Source: Actinomycetales bacterium (GTDB taxonomy: Bacteria; Actinomycetota; Actinomycetes; Actinomycetales; Dermatophilaceae). Taken from it: a DNA stretch of 64,000 nucleotides. Below are positions 34,031 through 42,858 of this stretch, in pieces; the first letter of the stretch is position 1; every line of letters begins with the position of its first letter. The DNA lies in NCBI GenBank assembly GCA_016715285.1, contig JADKAO010000003.1, positions 248,001-312,000 on the forward strand. The letters run 5' to 3'. Position numbers and translations under genes: made by a program. The notes under the pieces were generated by a model that did not search any database, had not been told where the DNA came from, and saw only the letters and a program-made list of their open reading frames with translations.

Positions 34031-35770
34031 GTGCGAGTGACGACACGCAACCTCGCCGATTTCATCAAGGCCTACGACGTGCGGGGATTGGTGCCCGAAC
34101 AACTGGATGCCACGGTGACCCGTGCGCTGGGTTCGGCGTTCGCTCAAGTCGTGGTCCTCCCGGAGGGCGCAACGTCGGTGGTGGTTGGTCATGACATGCG
34201 GCCGAGTTCGCCTGAGTTGTCGCGGGCGTTCGCAGAGGGCGTGGCGGCTCATGGTGTCGACGTCACGCTCATCGGGTTGGCATCAACCGACCAGCTCTAC
34301 TTCGCCAGCGGAGCCTTGGGTGTGCCGGGGGCAATGTTTACCGCGAGCCACAACCCCGCGGCATACAACGGCATCAAGCTGTGTCGCGCCGCGGCTCGGC
34401 CCGTCGGTCAGGACTCGGGGTTGGTCGCCATTCGGGAGCTTGCGCAGGCCGATCTCGACGCCGGTCGCACACCCGAAGCAGCCGACCATGGAGGCCCGGC
34501 GGGGCAGATCAGCGAGCGTGATCTGCTCACCGAATACGGCACCTTCCTGCGGTTGCTCGTCGACTTGTCGGAGATCCGCCCGCTGCGAGTGGTTGTTGAC
34601 GCGGGCAATGGCATGGCGGGCCACACCGTGCCTGCGGTGCTCGGCACCGGATCGGGGCTCGATGCGCTGCCCCTCGATATCGTGCCGCTGTACTTCGAGC
34701 TGGACGGGACGTTCCCCAACCACGAGGCCAACCCGCTCGAACCCGCCAATCTCGTGGACCTGCAACGTGCCGTAATTGGGCACCGTGCAGATATCGGGCT
34801 CGCGTTTGACGGGGACGCCGACCGCTGCTTTGTCGTGGACGAGCGTGGCGAGCCGGTGAGCCCCAGCGCGGTGACTGCGTTGGTCGCGACACGGGAGATC
34901 GCCAAAGAGGTCGCAGCGGGCCGCGAGGCCGCGGAAGTCAAGATCGTCCACAACGTCATCACGTCCGCTGCCGTGCCTGAGATCGTCGCTGAGCACGGCG
35001 CGACCCCAGTGCGTACTCGGGTTGGCCATTCGTTTATCAAGGACGAAATGGCTGCTGCGGGAGCGGTTTTTGGTGGGGAGCACTCCGCGCACTACTACTT
35101 CCGGGACTTCTGGTTCGCCGACACGGGCATGCTTGCGGCGATGCACGTGCTCGCGGCGCTAGGCGAGTCATCCGTGCCGCTCTCGGAGCTCGTCTCGAGC
35201 TACAGCCGGTATGCCGCGTCGGGTGAGATCAACTCGACGGTCACCGACCGTGCGTCCGCGACCGAGCGCGCGCTCGGGTGGGCGCAGGACCAGGGACCCA
35301 TCGCGATCGACCGGCTCGATGGCGTGACCGTGCGCCACCTTGGCCAGCCAACATGGTGGTTCAACGTGCGCGCATCCAATACCGAACCATTGTTGCGCCT
35401 CAACGTCGAAGCAGCCGACGATGCGACCATGAGCAGGGTTCGCGACACGGTGCTTGGGCTGCTGCGCGGGGGCACCGCTCCGACGGGTGACGGCGATCCC
35501 GTGACCGAAGCTGTGGCTGATACATCACTCGAGCCGGTTGCCGATGCGGCCGCAGAATCCGGGCCGGTGGTACCCCCAGCAAGCCACGCGATCGAGCCGT
35601 GGCTGCGGGAGATCCTGCGCTGCCCGGCGTGCCGTGGGGTGCTGACCGATGGCGAAGGCCCCGATGGTCCCGAGCTGGTGTGTACCGGCCCTGGATGCGC
35701 CCGCGCCTACCGCATCGACGGCGGCATACCGGTCCTCTTGATCGACGAGGCCCGACGGACTCAGGGGTAG
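34031..35770 (+). CDS. Phosphomannomutase/phosphoglucomutase fused to a Trm112-like domain
   Basis: A 579-residue protein. Residues 1 to about 480 are a four-domain alpha-D-phosphohexomutase: AYDVRGLVPEQLD start, active-site TASHNPAAYNGIK (phospho-Ser about residue 106), metal loop FDGDADRC, sugar loop GEHSAHYYFRDFW and phosphate loop RASNTEPLLRL. It converts mannose-6-P to mannose-1-P for GDP-mannose. After an acidic Ala/Pro linker (about 480-517) comes a Trm112-like zinc ribbon: WLREILRCPACRGVL, LVCTGPGCARAYRIDGGIPVLL. In relatives this ribbon is usually a separate small gene after pmm, so this looks like a fusion. The SIS gene starts four bases after the stop. GTG 34037 is a second possible start. 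Confidence 0.92.
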   Translation: MRVTTRNLADFIKAYDVRGLVPEQLDATVTRALGSAFAQVVVLPEGATSVVVGHDMRPSSPELSRAFAEGVAAHGVDVTLIGLASTDQLYFASGALGVPGAMFTASHNPAAYNGIKLCRAAARPVGQDSGLVAIRELAQADLDAGRTPEAADHGGPAGQISERDLLTEYGTFLRLLVDLSEIRPLRVVVDAGNGMAGHTVPAVLGTGSGLDALPLDIVPLYFELDGTFPNHEANPLEPANLVDLQRAVIGHRADIGLAFDGDADRCFVVDERGEPVSPSAVTALVATREIAKEVAAGREAAEVKIVHNVITSAAVPEIVAEHGATPVRTRVGHSFIKDEMAAAGAVFGGEHSAHYYFRDFWFADTGMLAAMHVLAALGESSVPLSELVSSYSRYAASGEINSTVTDRASATERALGWAQDQGPIAIDRLDGVTVRHLGQPTWWFNVRASNTEPLLRLNVEAADDATMSRVRDTVLGLLRGGTAPTGDGDPVTEAVADTSLEPVADAAAESGPVVPPASHAIEPWLREILRCPACRGVLTDGEGPDGPELVCTGPGCARAYRIDGGIPVLLIDEARRTQG

Positions 35771-35774
35771 CGCG

Positions 35775-37008
35775 ATGACGGCTCTGGAAGAGCACCTCAT
35801 TGACGATGAGCACGCCCGGCGGCGGTTGGACAGCCGGGACACTCTGCGGTCGCTCGCCACCGCCGGCGCCCAAGTCCGCCAAGGGATTCGGCTCGCCGCC
35901 GAGGCTGGCGTCGGGCAGCTTTCGACAGCCGATCGTCCTCGCCTGATCCTTGTGGCCGCGACCGGTGGCACCGGCATTGTGGGTGACGCTCTCGAAACGC
36001 TCGCTGGCCCCACAGCAGCCATTCCGGTCGTCGTCCGTCCCGATGGGCCGCTGCCAGGCTGGGTGGGGGCACTTGATTTGGTGGTCGCGGTTTCACAGTC
36101 TGGCACCGCGCCCGGCCCGCTCGCGTTAGCGGCCGAGGCTGGTCGTCGCGGAGCCTCCCTCCTCACCATCGGTGCACCTGACTCCCCCCCTGGCTGATAT
36201 CTGTGCTCGCAGCCGAGGCCGCCATGTCGATGTCCCGAGCGACCGGACCTCAAGCCGCACCGCGCTGTGGTCAATGCTCACGCCGCTGCTTGTGGCAGCC
36301 GACCGGCTCGGGCTTGTCGACGTCTCTGATGCGTGCCTCCTGGAGGTCGCGGATCGGCTCGACGAGGCGGCCACGGCATACCGGCCCTCGTCGGAGGCCT
36401 TCGTCAACCCCGCCAAGGTGCTCGCGGCCGACCTGGCCGACCGGATTCCCGTCTTCCTTGCCGATGGGCCGCTCGCCGGCGTCGCGGCGCGGCGTGCGAC
36501 GACGATGCTGTCTCGGACCGCGCGCATCCCGGCAACCTGGGGCGAGCTGCCCTCAGCTGCCGCCGCAGCCGTCGCACTGCTGGATGGGAGGTTCACCGAC
36601 AGTGGGGCCGCGGCCTGCGCCGCCCGCGCGGGTGCGGCGCTTGGCGACACAGACGCCGGTCACGTGCACGACGATCCGACCGATTCGATCTTCCGGGATC
36701 CCTACCTTGACGGCGCCCCTGACCCACGTCTCGCAATGGTGCTCGTGCGTGATGCGCCCGCGGTCGCCGGTGAGACTGGCGCCGTCCGACAAGGACACTC
36801 CGAACTCGCCGACCTGGTGGCTGAGACGGCCAGGGACGCTGGCGTACGCGTCCGTGAGATCACGGCGGGACGTGGGCACCCGGTCTCCCGGCTGGCCGAT
36901 CTCATCGCCATGGTCGACTTCACGGCGACCTATCTCGCGATCGGTCTGGGGCTGGACCCGTCCGTGTCCCCACACGTGGCACGACTGCGGGCCTCGTCCC
37001 GGCAATAG
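35775..37008 (+). pseudogene. SIS-domain phosphosugar isomerase-like gene, frameshifted in a C run
   Basis: Two overlapping frames together make one familiar protein of about 410 residues. The first (35775-36197) has the SIS start: LILVAATGGTGIVGDALETL, VVAVSQSGTAPGPL, LLTIGAPDSP, then an immediate stop. The second frame resumes without loss from 36191 (LADICARSRGRHVDVPSDRTSSRTALWSMLTPLLVAADRLGL) and runs to 37008. Seven C's at 36184-36190 sit at the junction; six would restore DSPLADIC in one frame. The family (Rv3256c-like) is related to bifunctional phosphoglucose/phosphomannose isomerases and follows pmm in the same block. Sequencing error, true inactivation or slippage cannot be told apart here. 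The downstream part uses normal codons and carries no other break. Confidence 0.85.
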
Positions 37009-37031
37009 CAGATTGCCCGGTCGAGGCCCGC
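36987..37031. terminator. Long hairpin between SIS gene and oxidoreductase operon
   Basis: GCGGGCCTCG (36987-36996) pairs with CGAGGCCCGC (37022-37031), and inside it GGCAAT (37001-37006) pairs with ATTGCC (37012-37017) around AGCAG. The structure includes the stop codon of the SIS gene and lies 15 bases past the convergent operon's last stop. It should end both transcripts. Confidence 0.82.
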
Positions 37032-37045
37032 AAATAGTCGACTTT

Positions 37046-38671
37046 CTACTCCTCGGGAATCATCGTGATCGACCCGCAGGGACACTCGGCGACGCAGATG
37101 CCGCAGCCCTTGCAGTAGTCGTAGTCGATCGCATAGCCCTTGCCGATGCCGGTCTTCTTGACCGCGTTGTCCGGGCACACGCCGAAGCAGTTGTCGCAGG
37201 CAAAGCAGTTGCCGCACGACATGCACCGACGCGCTTCGAACTTGGCGGTCTCCTCGTCGAGCCCTTGCTTGACCTCGTCGAAGGTCGACGCACGGCGCGC
37301 GACCTCGAGGTAGGGCCGGTGCTCGCGGGGAGCCTCGGCGTAGTACCAGGTCGTGAGCTTGTCGAAGGTCGCCACCGGGTGCTTCGCAGCAGGCACGTAT
37401 GCCGTCCCGCGCAGGTATCCGTCGATGTGGCGCGCTGCCTTCTTGCCGTGGCCGACGGCCACCGTGACGGTGCGTTCGGCGGGCACCATGTCGCCGCCGG
37501 CAAAGACGCCTGCGCGGCCGGTCATCATGCTCTGGTCGACCGCGACCACGCCATCCTTGATGTCGATGCCATCGCAATCCTCGAGGAAGGTGAGGTCGGC
37601 TTCCTGACCCAGTGCCAGCACAAGTGAGTCAGCCTCCAACTCCTCGAATTCGCCTGTCGGCTGCGGGAATCCGGTCTCGTCGAGGGCCATCTTCTCGACG
37701 ACCATCTTGCCGTCATCGACATGCTTGATGGTCGAGAGCCACTTGAGCATGATGCCTTCTTCGAGGGCCTCTTCGACTTCGAAGTCGTGCGCGGGCATCT
37801 TGTCGCGGGTACGTCGGTAGACGATGATCGCCTCTTCGGCACCGAGCCGCTTAGCGGTGCGGGCTGCGTCGATGGCGGTGTTGCCACCGCCATAGACGAC
37901 GACGCGACGGCCGAGCATCGGCTTGTCCTCGTCGACCTCGACGTCGCGCAGATAGGTCACCGCGTCGAGGATCTTGGCCGTCTCACCAGCGGGGATATAC
38001 GCCCGCTTACCGATGTGGGCACCGACCGCGCAGAAGATCGCGTCGAAGCCCTCCGCGAGGGCGGCTTCGAGGTCTTCGACCTTGGCGTCAAACTCGATGG
38101 TCACCCCGAGGTCGGTGATCCGCTTGACCTCGGCGTCGAGGACTTCGCGTGGCAGGCGGTACTTCGGGATGCCAAAGCGCATCATCCCGCCAGCCATCGG
38201 GCCGGCTTCGCGGATGTGGACCTCGTGGCCGAGCCGACGCAGGTGGTATGCCGCGGACAGGCCGGATGGGCCCGCGCCGATGACGAGAACGCGTTTGCCC
38301 GAGAGGTTCTCGACCGGGTCAAAGGCCCAACCCTTGCGGATGGCCTCGTCACCGAGGAAGCGCTCGACGGCGTTGATGCCGACGGCTTCATCGATCTCCG
38401 CGCGGTTGCAGGAGCTCTGGCACGGGTGGTAGCAGACCCGACCCATGATCGCGGGGAACGGGTTGTCCTTGACGATCTGCCGCCAGGCTGCCTCGTAGTT
38501 CTTCTCCTCGGCGTAGAACAGCCATTGCTGGATGTTCTCGCCGGCCGGGCACGCCTGGTTGCACGGGGGCAACAGGTCGACGTAGAGCGGTTTTTCGCTG
38601 CGCCAGGAGCCGGTCTCGTTAGCCAGGCTCGACCCCACATCAAGGGTGATGGCGAAAGGCTTTTGCTTCAC
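37046..38671 (-). CDS. GltD-like NAD(P)H:FAD oxidoreductase fused to a 2[4Fe-4S] ferredoxin domain
   Basis: A 541-residue electron-transfer subunit. Residues about 35-100 hold the N-terminal Cys motifs of GltD-type proteins (CNQACPAGENIQQWL, CYHPCQSSCNRAEID). Next come an FAD-binding site (VLVIGAGPSGLSAAYHLRRLGHEV), an NAD(P)-binding site (VVVYGGGNTAIDAARTAKRLG) and VFAGGDM. The C-terminus is a double ferredoxin: CMSCGNCFACDNCFGVCP and CKGCGICVAECPCGSI, equivalent to the delta subunit of pyruvate oxidoreductase. It should pass electrons between NAD(P)H and the oxidoreductase encoded upstream. The GTG start overlaps the porB-type stop. It is the last gene of a four-gene minus-strand operon. 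Confidence 0.9.
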   Translation of the reverse strand: MKQKPFAITLDVGSSLANETGSWRSEKPLYVDLLPPCNQACPAGENIQQWLFYAEEKNYEAAWRQIVKDNPFPAIMGRVCYHPCQSSCNRAEIDEAVGINAVERFLGDEAIRKGWAFDPVENLSGKRVLVIGAGPSGLSAAYHLRRLGHEVHIREAGPMAGGMMRFGIPKYRLPREVLDAEVKRITDLGVTIEFDAKVEDLEAALAEGFDAIFCAVGAHIGKRAYIPAGETAKILDAVTYLRDVEVDEDKPMLGRRVVVYGGGNTAIDAARTAKRLGAEEAIIVYRRTRDKMPAHDFEVEEALEEGIMLKWLSTIKHVDDGKMVVEKMALDETGFPQPTGEFEELEADSLVLALGQEADLTFLEDCDGIDIKDGVVAVDQSMMTGRAGVFAGGDMVPAERTVTVAVGHGKKAARHIDGYLRGTAYVPAAKHPVATFDKLTTWYYAEAPREHRPYLEVARRASTFDEVKQGLDEETAKFEARRCMSCGNCFACDNCFGVCPDNAVKKTGIGKGYAIDYDYCKGCGICVAECPCGSITMIPEE

Positions 38672-39894
38672 GCGCGTGCCTCCTCGGCAACGGGAGCGGC
38701 GGCGGGCTGGCCAGCCGTCGGGAGCAAGTTGTAGCGGCGGATGTTGCGGTCGGCCTGGGCTTGCAGCCGGTCGATGACGTCGTCCCGCCGGGTCGGCGAG
38801 AACAGGTGGGCGAAGCGTTTCTGCGGCTTGAGGTAATCCTCAACGGGCACCTGGCGCCGGATCGGCGACGAGGCGACCACCTCACCGAACTCGGCCTCAA
38901 AAACTGGGAAAAGCCCACTCTGCGTGGCCAATCGGGCAATCCGGATGGTGTCGCATGAGGCCGTGCCCCAGCCGAGCGGGCAGGGAACCATGACGTGGAT
39001 ATAGCGGGCGCCGCGGATCGACATCGCCCGCTCCACCTTGGCTTCGAGGTCATGCAGGTCAGCGACCGAAGCGGTTGCGACATAGGGGATTTCATGCGCC
39101 ATCGCGATGCGGGGGAGGTCTTTGCCTTGGCCGAAGACGTTGCCCGGGTCGGTGCCGACGGCCTGCGTCGTCGCCGTGCGGGCCGCTGGGGGAGTCGCCC
39201 CGGAGCGCTGCACGCCGGTGTTCATGTAGGCCTCGTTGTCATAACAGATGTAGAGCACGTCGTCGTTGCGCTCGAACATCCCTGAGAGACAGCCGAATCC
39301 GATGTCGACCGTGCCGCCGTCGCCGCCCTGGGCGACAACGCGCACATCGTCGCGACCAAGAGCCTTGTATGCCGCGGCTACACCGGACGCGACGGCAGGT
39401 GCGTTGCCAAATAGGGAGTGGAGCCACGCGACTCGCCAGGAGGTCTCGGGGTAGGGCGTCGAGAAGACTTCGAGGCAGCCCGTTGCGTTGACGGCCACCA
39501 TCTGGTTATTGGTGGCGCGCATCGCCGCGTCGAGGGCATAACGCGCGCCGAGGGCCTCACCGCAGCCCTGACAGGCTCGGTGTCCCGACGTCAGGGAGTT
39601 GGTGCGGTTGGGGTCGGACTGCACTGAGCGGTCTGCCATCGGCAGGAGTCGGTTGCCGACCGCGAATGACCCGACCTGGTAGAACTTCACCGGTTGGGCT
39701 GCGGGGCCGTCGAAGAGCGCCTCGGGGACGACGCCGTGGTGATAGCCAGCGGGGTCCGGCGACACCGATGGACCGTGAGTGGTCATGGCGCTCGTGGACA
39801 TCACGTCGCGCGACTCGAGTGACGAGTCAGTGGTCATCTGTGAGGCGGTTGACGAGGTGGCTGATGAGCCGGCGGGGGTACCTGTTTGAGTCAT
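38668..39894 (-). CDS. porB: 2-oxoacid:acceptor oxidoreductase beta (TPP-binding) subunit, PorB type
   Basis: About 408 residues. The TPP/Mg site reads GDGGTVDIGFGCLSGMFERNDDVLYICYDNEAYMNTG (about residues 193-229). GHRACQGCGEALGARYALDAA carries the CxxC that contributes to a [4Fe-4S] cluster in PorB, and ATGCLEVFSTPYPETSW and GNAPAVASGVAAAY are typical of the pyruvate type. It decarboxylates the 2-oxoacid to acyl-CoA together with the alpha and gamma subunits. An unusual Ser/Thr-rich N-terminal stretch of about 70 residues precedes the core. ATG 39894 follows GAAGGAG by six bases; a GTG lies directly before it. Eleven bases separate it from the porA gene. Confidence 0.92.
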   Translation of the reverse strand: MTQTGTPAGSSATSSTASQMTTDSSLESRDVMSTSAMTTHGPSVSPDPAGYHHGVVPEALFDGPAAQPVKFYQVGSFAVGNRLLPMADRSVQSDPNRTNSLTSGHRACQGCGEALGARYALDAAMRATNNQMVAVNATGCLEVFSTPYPETSWRVAWLHSLFGNAPAVASGVAAAYKALGRDDVRVVAQGGDGGTVDIGFGCLSGMFERNDDVLYICYDNEAYMNTGVQRSGATPPAARTATTQAVGTDPGNVFGQGKDLPRIAMAHEIPYVATASVADLHDLEAKVERAMSIRGARYIHVMVPCPLGWGTASCDTIRIARLATQSGLFPVFEAEFGEVVASSPIRRQVPVEDYLKPQKRFAHLFSPTRRDDVIDRLQAQADRNIRRYNLLPTAGQPAAAPVAEEARA

Positions 39895-39905
39895 CACGGG
39901 CTCCT

Positions 39906-41159
39906 TCAGTGGGCACGGGCGCGGGTGGCGCCGAGGTCGCGGAGCATGTTTTCGGCAGCTGGCCCCGACTTGCGGCCGGCTCGGGTGCGTCCCAACTCTC
40001 GGTTGACCAGGTCGTGGTCAAGGTCAAGGAAGGTGAGCGGCTCCAAGGTGTCGGTGACCGCAGCGTCAAGCATCCCGTGAAGCGAACGCTTGAGGATGGG
40101 GCGACCACCGAGTCCGGCGACGACGGTGTAGTTGGCGATGGGGTCCGAGGACATCGCCATCCGGACGTGGGAGGCGACGATCCCGCCGATGCCCACCGAG
40201 AAGGCCTTCTCGACGCAGACGAACCGTTTGGCGCCAGCGAGAGCCTCGCGGACGGCCTTCAGAGGGAATGGGCGGAAGGACGTAATGCCCAGCGCGCCAA
40301 TCTTTTCGCCGCTCTCGCGACGTTCGTCGATAACGTCCTTGATCGTGCCGAGCACCGAGCCCAGGGCGATGACGACGGTCTCGGCATCGTCGAGGCGATA
40401 GCCGCGCACGAGGCCACCAGAGTCGCGACCAAAGACTTCTTGGAACTCCGCGGCGACCCGAGGAATGACATCGAGCGCTTGCATCTGCCGGTCGTGGGCG
40501 AGGTACCGCACCTCGGTGAAGGCCTCGGGCCCGACCATCGCGCCGATGGATACCGGCTCGTCGGGGTCGAGGATCTGGCGCGGCTCGAAGGGCGGCAGGA
40601 ACTTGGCGACGTCAGCCTCTTCGGGGACGTCGACCTCCTCGACTGCGTGGGTGAGGATGAACCCATCCATGCAGACCATGACCGGCAGCGAGAGCTCCTC
40701 GGCGATCTTGAAGGCCTGGACGTGCAGGTCAGCCGCCTCTTGGTTGGTCTCGGCATACAGCTGGATCCACCCGGAGTCGCGTTGGCTCATCGCGTCGGTG
40801 TGGTCATTCCAGATGTTGATCGGGGCGCCGATGGCGCGGTTGGCGACCGTCATGACGATCGGCAGCCCGAGCCCGGACGCGTTGTAGACCGCTTCGACCA
40901 TGAACAACAGGCCCTGGCTCGCGGTCGCAGTGTAGGACCGCGCGCCAGCTGCCGAGGAGCCAATCGCGACCGACATGGCCGCGAACTCGCTCTCGACGTT
41001 GACGTATTCACACCCCGGGAGTTCGCCCGCTTTGACGATGGCCGACAGGCCTTCGACGATGTGTGTCTGGGGCGAGATCGGGTAGGCGCAAATCACGTGC
41101 GGGCGACAGGCAGCCACCGCGCGCGCGACCGCCATCGAGCCCTCAATCTGCGTGCGCAC
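39906..41159 (-). CDS. porA: 2-oxoacid:acceptor oxidoreductase alpha subunit, PorA type
   Basis: About 417 residues. AYPISPQTHIVEGLS, YVNVESEFAAMSVAIGSSAAGARSYTATASQGLLFMVEAVYNASGLGLPIVMTVANRAIGAPINIWNDHTDAMSQRDSGWIQLY is textbook PorA sequence (domains I-II), and the later VIALGSVLGTIKDVID and LGITSFRPFP belong to the transketolase C-like domain. The NIWNDH...MSQRDSGW text points to pyruvate rather than 2-oxoglutarate as substrate, though specificity is not certain. GTG 41159 (VRTQIEGSMAVARAVA) with AAGGAG seven bases upstream is preferred over the longer frame from 41336, which lies inside porC. It overlaps the end of porC by 17 bases. Confidence 0.92.
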   Translation of the reverse strand: MRTQIEGSMAVARAVAACRPHVICAYPISPQTHIVEGLSAIVKAGELPGCEYVNVESEFAAMSVAIGSSAAGARSYTATASQGLLFMVEAVYNASGLGLPIVMTVANRAIGAPINIWNDHTDAMSQRDSGWIQLYAETNQEAADLHVQAFKIAEELSLPVMVCMDGFILTHAVEEVDVPEEADVAKFLPPFEPRQILDPDEPVSIGAMVGPEAFTEVRYLAHDRQMQALDVIPRVAAEFQEVFGRDSGGLVRGYRLDDAETVVIALGSVLGTIKDVIDERRESGEKIGALGITSFRPFPLKAVREALAGAKRFVCVEKAFSVGIGGIVASHVRMAMSSDPIANYTVVAGLGGRPILKRSLHGMLDAAVTDTLEPLTFLDLDHDLVNRELGRTRAGRKSGPAAENMLRDLGATRARAH

Positions 41160-41751
41160 CGCTGGTCTCCTTCGTGACGTGCTGCCCGTTGTGTGACAGG
41201 CGGGATTGGACGAGCTCGTATGCCGCGGTGGCGGCAGCGGCGTTCTTCTCGCCGAGGAGCCCGGGGAAGTGCTTCTGCATCGCGGACAGGAGCGCGGGAA
41301 GGTGGATGAGGCCGGTGAAAGCCGCCAGCCCGCCAAGCATGACGAGGTTGGTCACCGGTCGCCCGATGTGCTCGCGCGCGATCTCGGTAGCGGGGATGGT
41401 CATCATCCGCCGCGACCCGTCATCGAGGTCGTCAAGGCCAAGCTGGCTCACCGTGAGGGGAGAGTTGACCAAGACATAGCCCTCGGGTTTGAGGCCAGCG
41501 AAAACGTCGACTTGATTGAGCAAGGTGGCGTCTTGGACGACCACGGCATCAGGGAGCACCACTGGCTCCCGGACCCTGATCTCGCGGTCAGCGATACGAC
41601 AAAAGGCCACGACAGGGGCACCAGTGCGCTCAGAGCCGAAGCTCGGGAATGCCTGGGCGTGACGGCCTTCATCGAACGCCGCGACAGATAGCAACTCGGC
41701 GGCAGTGACGACACCCTGCCCGCCCCGACCATGGATGCGGACTTCGAACAT
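41143..41751 (-). CDS. porC: 2-oxoacid:acceptor oxidoreductase gamma subunit, PorC type
   Basis: A 202-residue subunit and the first gene of the operon. MFEVRIHGRGGQGVVTAAELLSVAAFDEGRHAQAFPSFGSERTGAPVVAFCRI is the characteristic PorC/gamma N-terminus, and EPVVLPDAVVVQDATLL and PVTNLVMLGGLAAFTGLI follow. It binds CoA and completes the alpha-beta-gamma core. I chose ATG 41751 since it gives the standard MFEVRIHGRGGQG start; the frame is open to 42084 but reads through the divergent DUF808 start. The promoter should lie in 41752-41916, which also holds a GGCATACC copy; no clear -35/-10 pair was seen. Confidence 0.93.
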   Translation of the reverse strand: MFEVRIHGRGGQGVVTAAELLSVAAFDEGRHAQAFPSFGSERTGAPVVAFCRIADREIRVREPVVLPDAVVVQDATLLNQVDVFAGLKPEGYVLVNSPLTVSQLGLDDLDDGSRRMMTIPATEIAREHIGRPVTNLVMLGGLAAFTGLIHLPALLSAMQKHFPGLLGEKNAAAATAAYELVQSRLSHNGQHVTKETSGAHAD

Positions 41752-41916
41752 GCGCCTCACCGTATGCTGTGGATCACTCCGCGCCAAGGTCCAAACGTCC
41801 TCACCTCGCCGGGCTGAGGTGAACAGTGGGAGTCGCGCCGCGCCATCTCGCCGAGTGGACGGCATACCCCGTGCGGTTGGCGAGTAGCCGGTAGACGCGC
41901 GGGTACTCTGGCCCGC

Positions 41917-42858
41917 ATGAGTGGTGGCCTCGTCGCATTGTTGGATGACATCGCCGCGCTGGCCAAGCTTGCAGCCGCCTCGCTCGATGATGTGGGCGCC
42001 GCTGCTGGGCGTGCTAGCGCGAAGGCAGCCGGTGTCGTCATCGACGACACCGCGGTGACCCCGCGTTACGTCCACGGGCTCCAACCCGATCGCGAACTCC
42101 CGATCATCAAGAAGATCGCGATTGGCTCGCTGCGCAACAAGCTGTTGCTGATTCTGCCGGCGGCCCTATTGCTGAGCCAGTTCCTCCCATGGGCGCTGAC
42201 CCCCTTGCTCATGCTGGGCGGCACCTACCTGTGTTACGAAGGCGCCGAGAAGATCTGGGAAAAGGTCAGCGGTCATTCATCCGGGCACGAGACGCCTGCT
42301 GCTGAGCAGGGGGCCGATCAAGAGGCCAGAATGGTGGCCGGTGCTATTCGTACAGATTTCATCTTGTCGTCCGAGATCATGGTCATTGCATTGAACGAAG
42401 TCGACAACGAGCCGCTGCTGTCGCGGGCAGTTATTCTCGTGGTCGTTGCGATTGCAATCACTCTGGGCGTCTACGGGGTTGTGGCGCTGATCGTGAAGAT
42501 GGACGACATGGGCCTGAGTCTGGCCCAGCGTGACTCGTCGGTGGCGAAGACCATTGGCCGGGGGCTCGTGGCCGGAATGCCCAAGTTGCTGAGCGCACTG
42601 GCCATCATTGGGACCGTCGCGATGTTGTGGGTGGGTGGCCACATCTTGCTCGTGGGCGCCGATGACCTCGGCTGGCACGGGCCATATGGGGTGGTTCATC
42701 ACCTTGAAGAAGCCGTCGCGCAGGCCACCGGCCCCGCGGGTGGAGCGCTCGGGTGGCTCACGAATACGGCCGCGTCGGCTGTCGTCGGCCTGGTCGTTGG
42801 TGCTGTCGTGGTCGCGGTGATGCACGGGGTGCCCCGCCGCGCCAGTGTCGAGCACTGA
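41917..42858 (+). CDS. DUF808 family membrane protein
   Basis: A 313-residue membrane protein. SGGLVALLDDIAALAKLAAASLDDVGAAAGRASAKAAGVVIDDTAVTPRYV is the highly conserved DUF808/YedI start. KIAIGSLRNKLLLILPAALLLSQFLPWALTPLLMLGGTYLCYEGAEKIWE holds the first helices, and about four more follow (ILVVVAIAITLGVYGVVALIV, LLSALAIIGTVAMLWVGGHILLVG, TAASAVVGLVVGAVVVAVMHG). The function of the family is unknown; transport or membrane-stress roles have been suggested only loosely. It diverges from the oxidoreductase operon and is followed by the 295-base leader of the multicopper oxidase gene. Confidence 0.9.
   Translation: MSGGLVALLDDIAALAKLAAASLDDVGAAAGRASAKAAGVVIDDTAVTPRYVHGLQPDRELPIIKKIAIGSLRNKLLLILPAALLLSQFLPWALTPLLMLGGTYLCYEGAEKIWEKVSGHSSGHETPAAEQGADQEARMVAGAIRTDFILSSEIMVIALNEVDNEPLLSRAVILVVVAIAITLGVYGVVALIVKMDDMGLSLAQRDSSVAKTIGRGLVAGMPKLLSALAIIGTVAMLWVGGHILLVGADDLGWHGPYGVVHHLEEAVAQATGPAGGALGWLTNTAASAVVGLVVGAVVVAVMHGVPRRASVEH

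Noticed and set aside
39666..41177. A 503-codon plus-strand open frame opposite porB/porA
   Set aside because: It lies entirely antisense to recognised oxidoreductase subunits and shows no domain-like sequence of its own.
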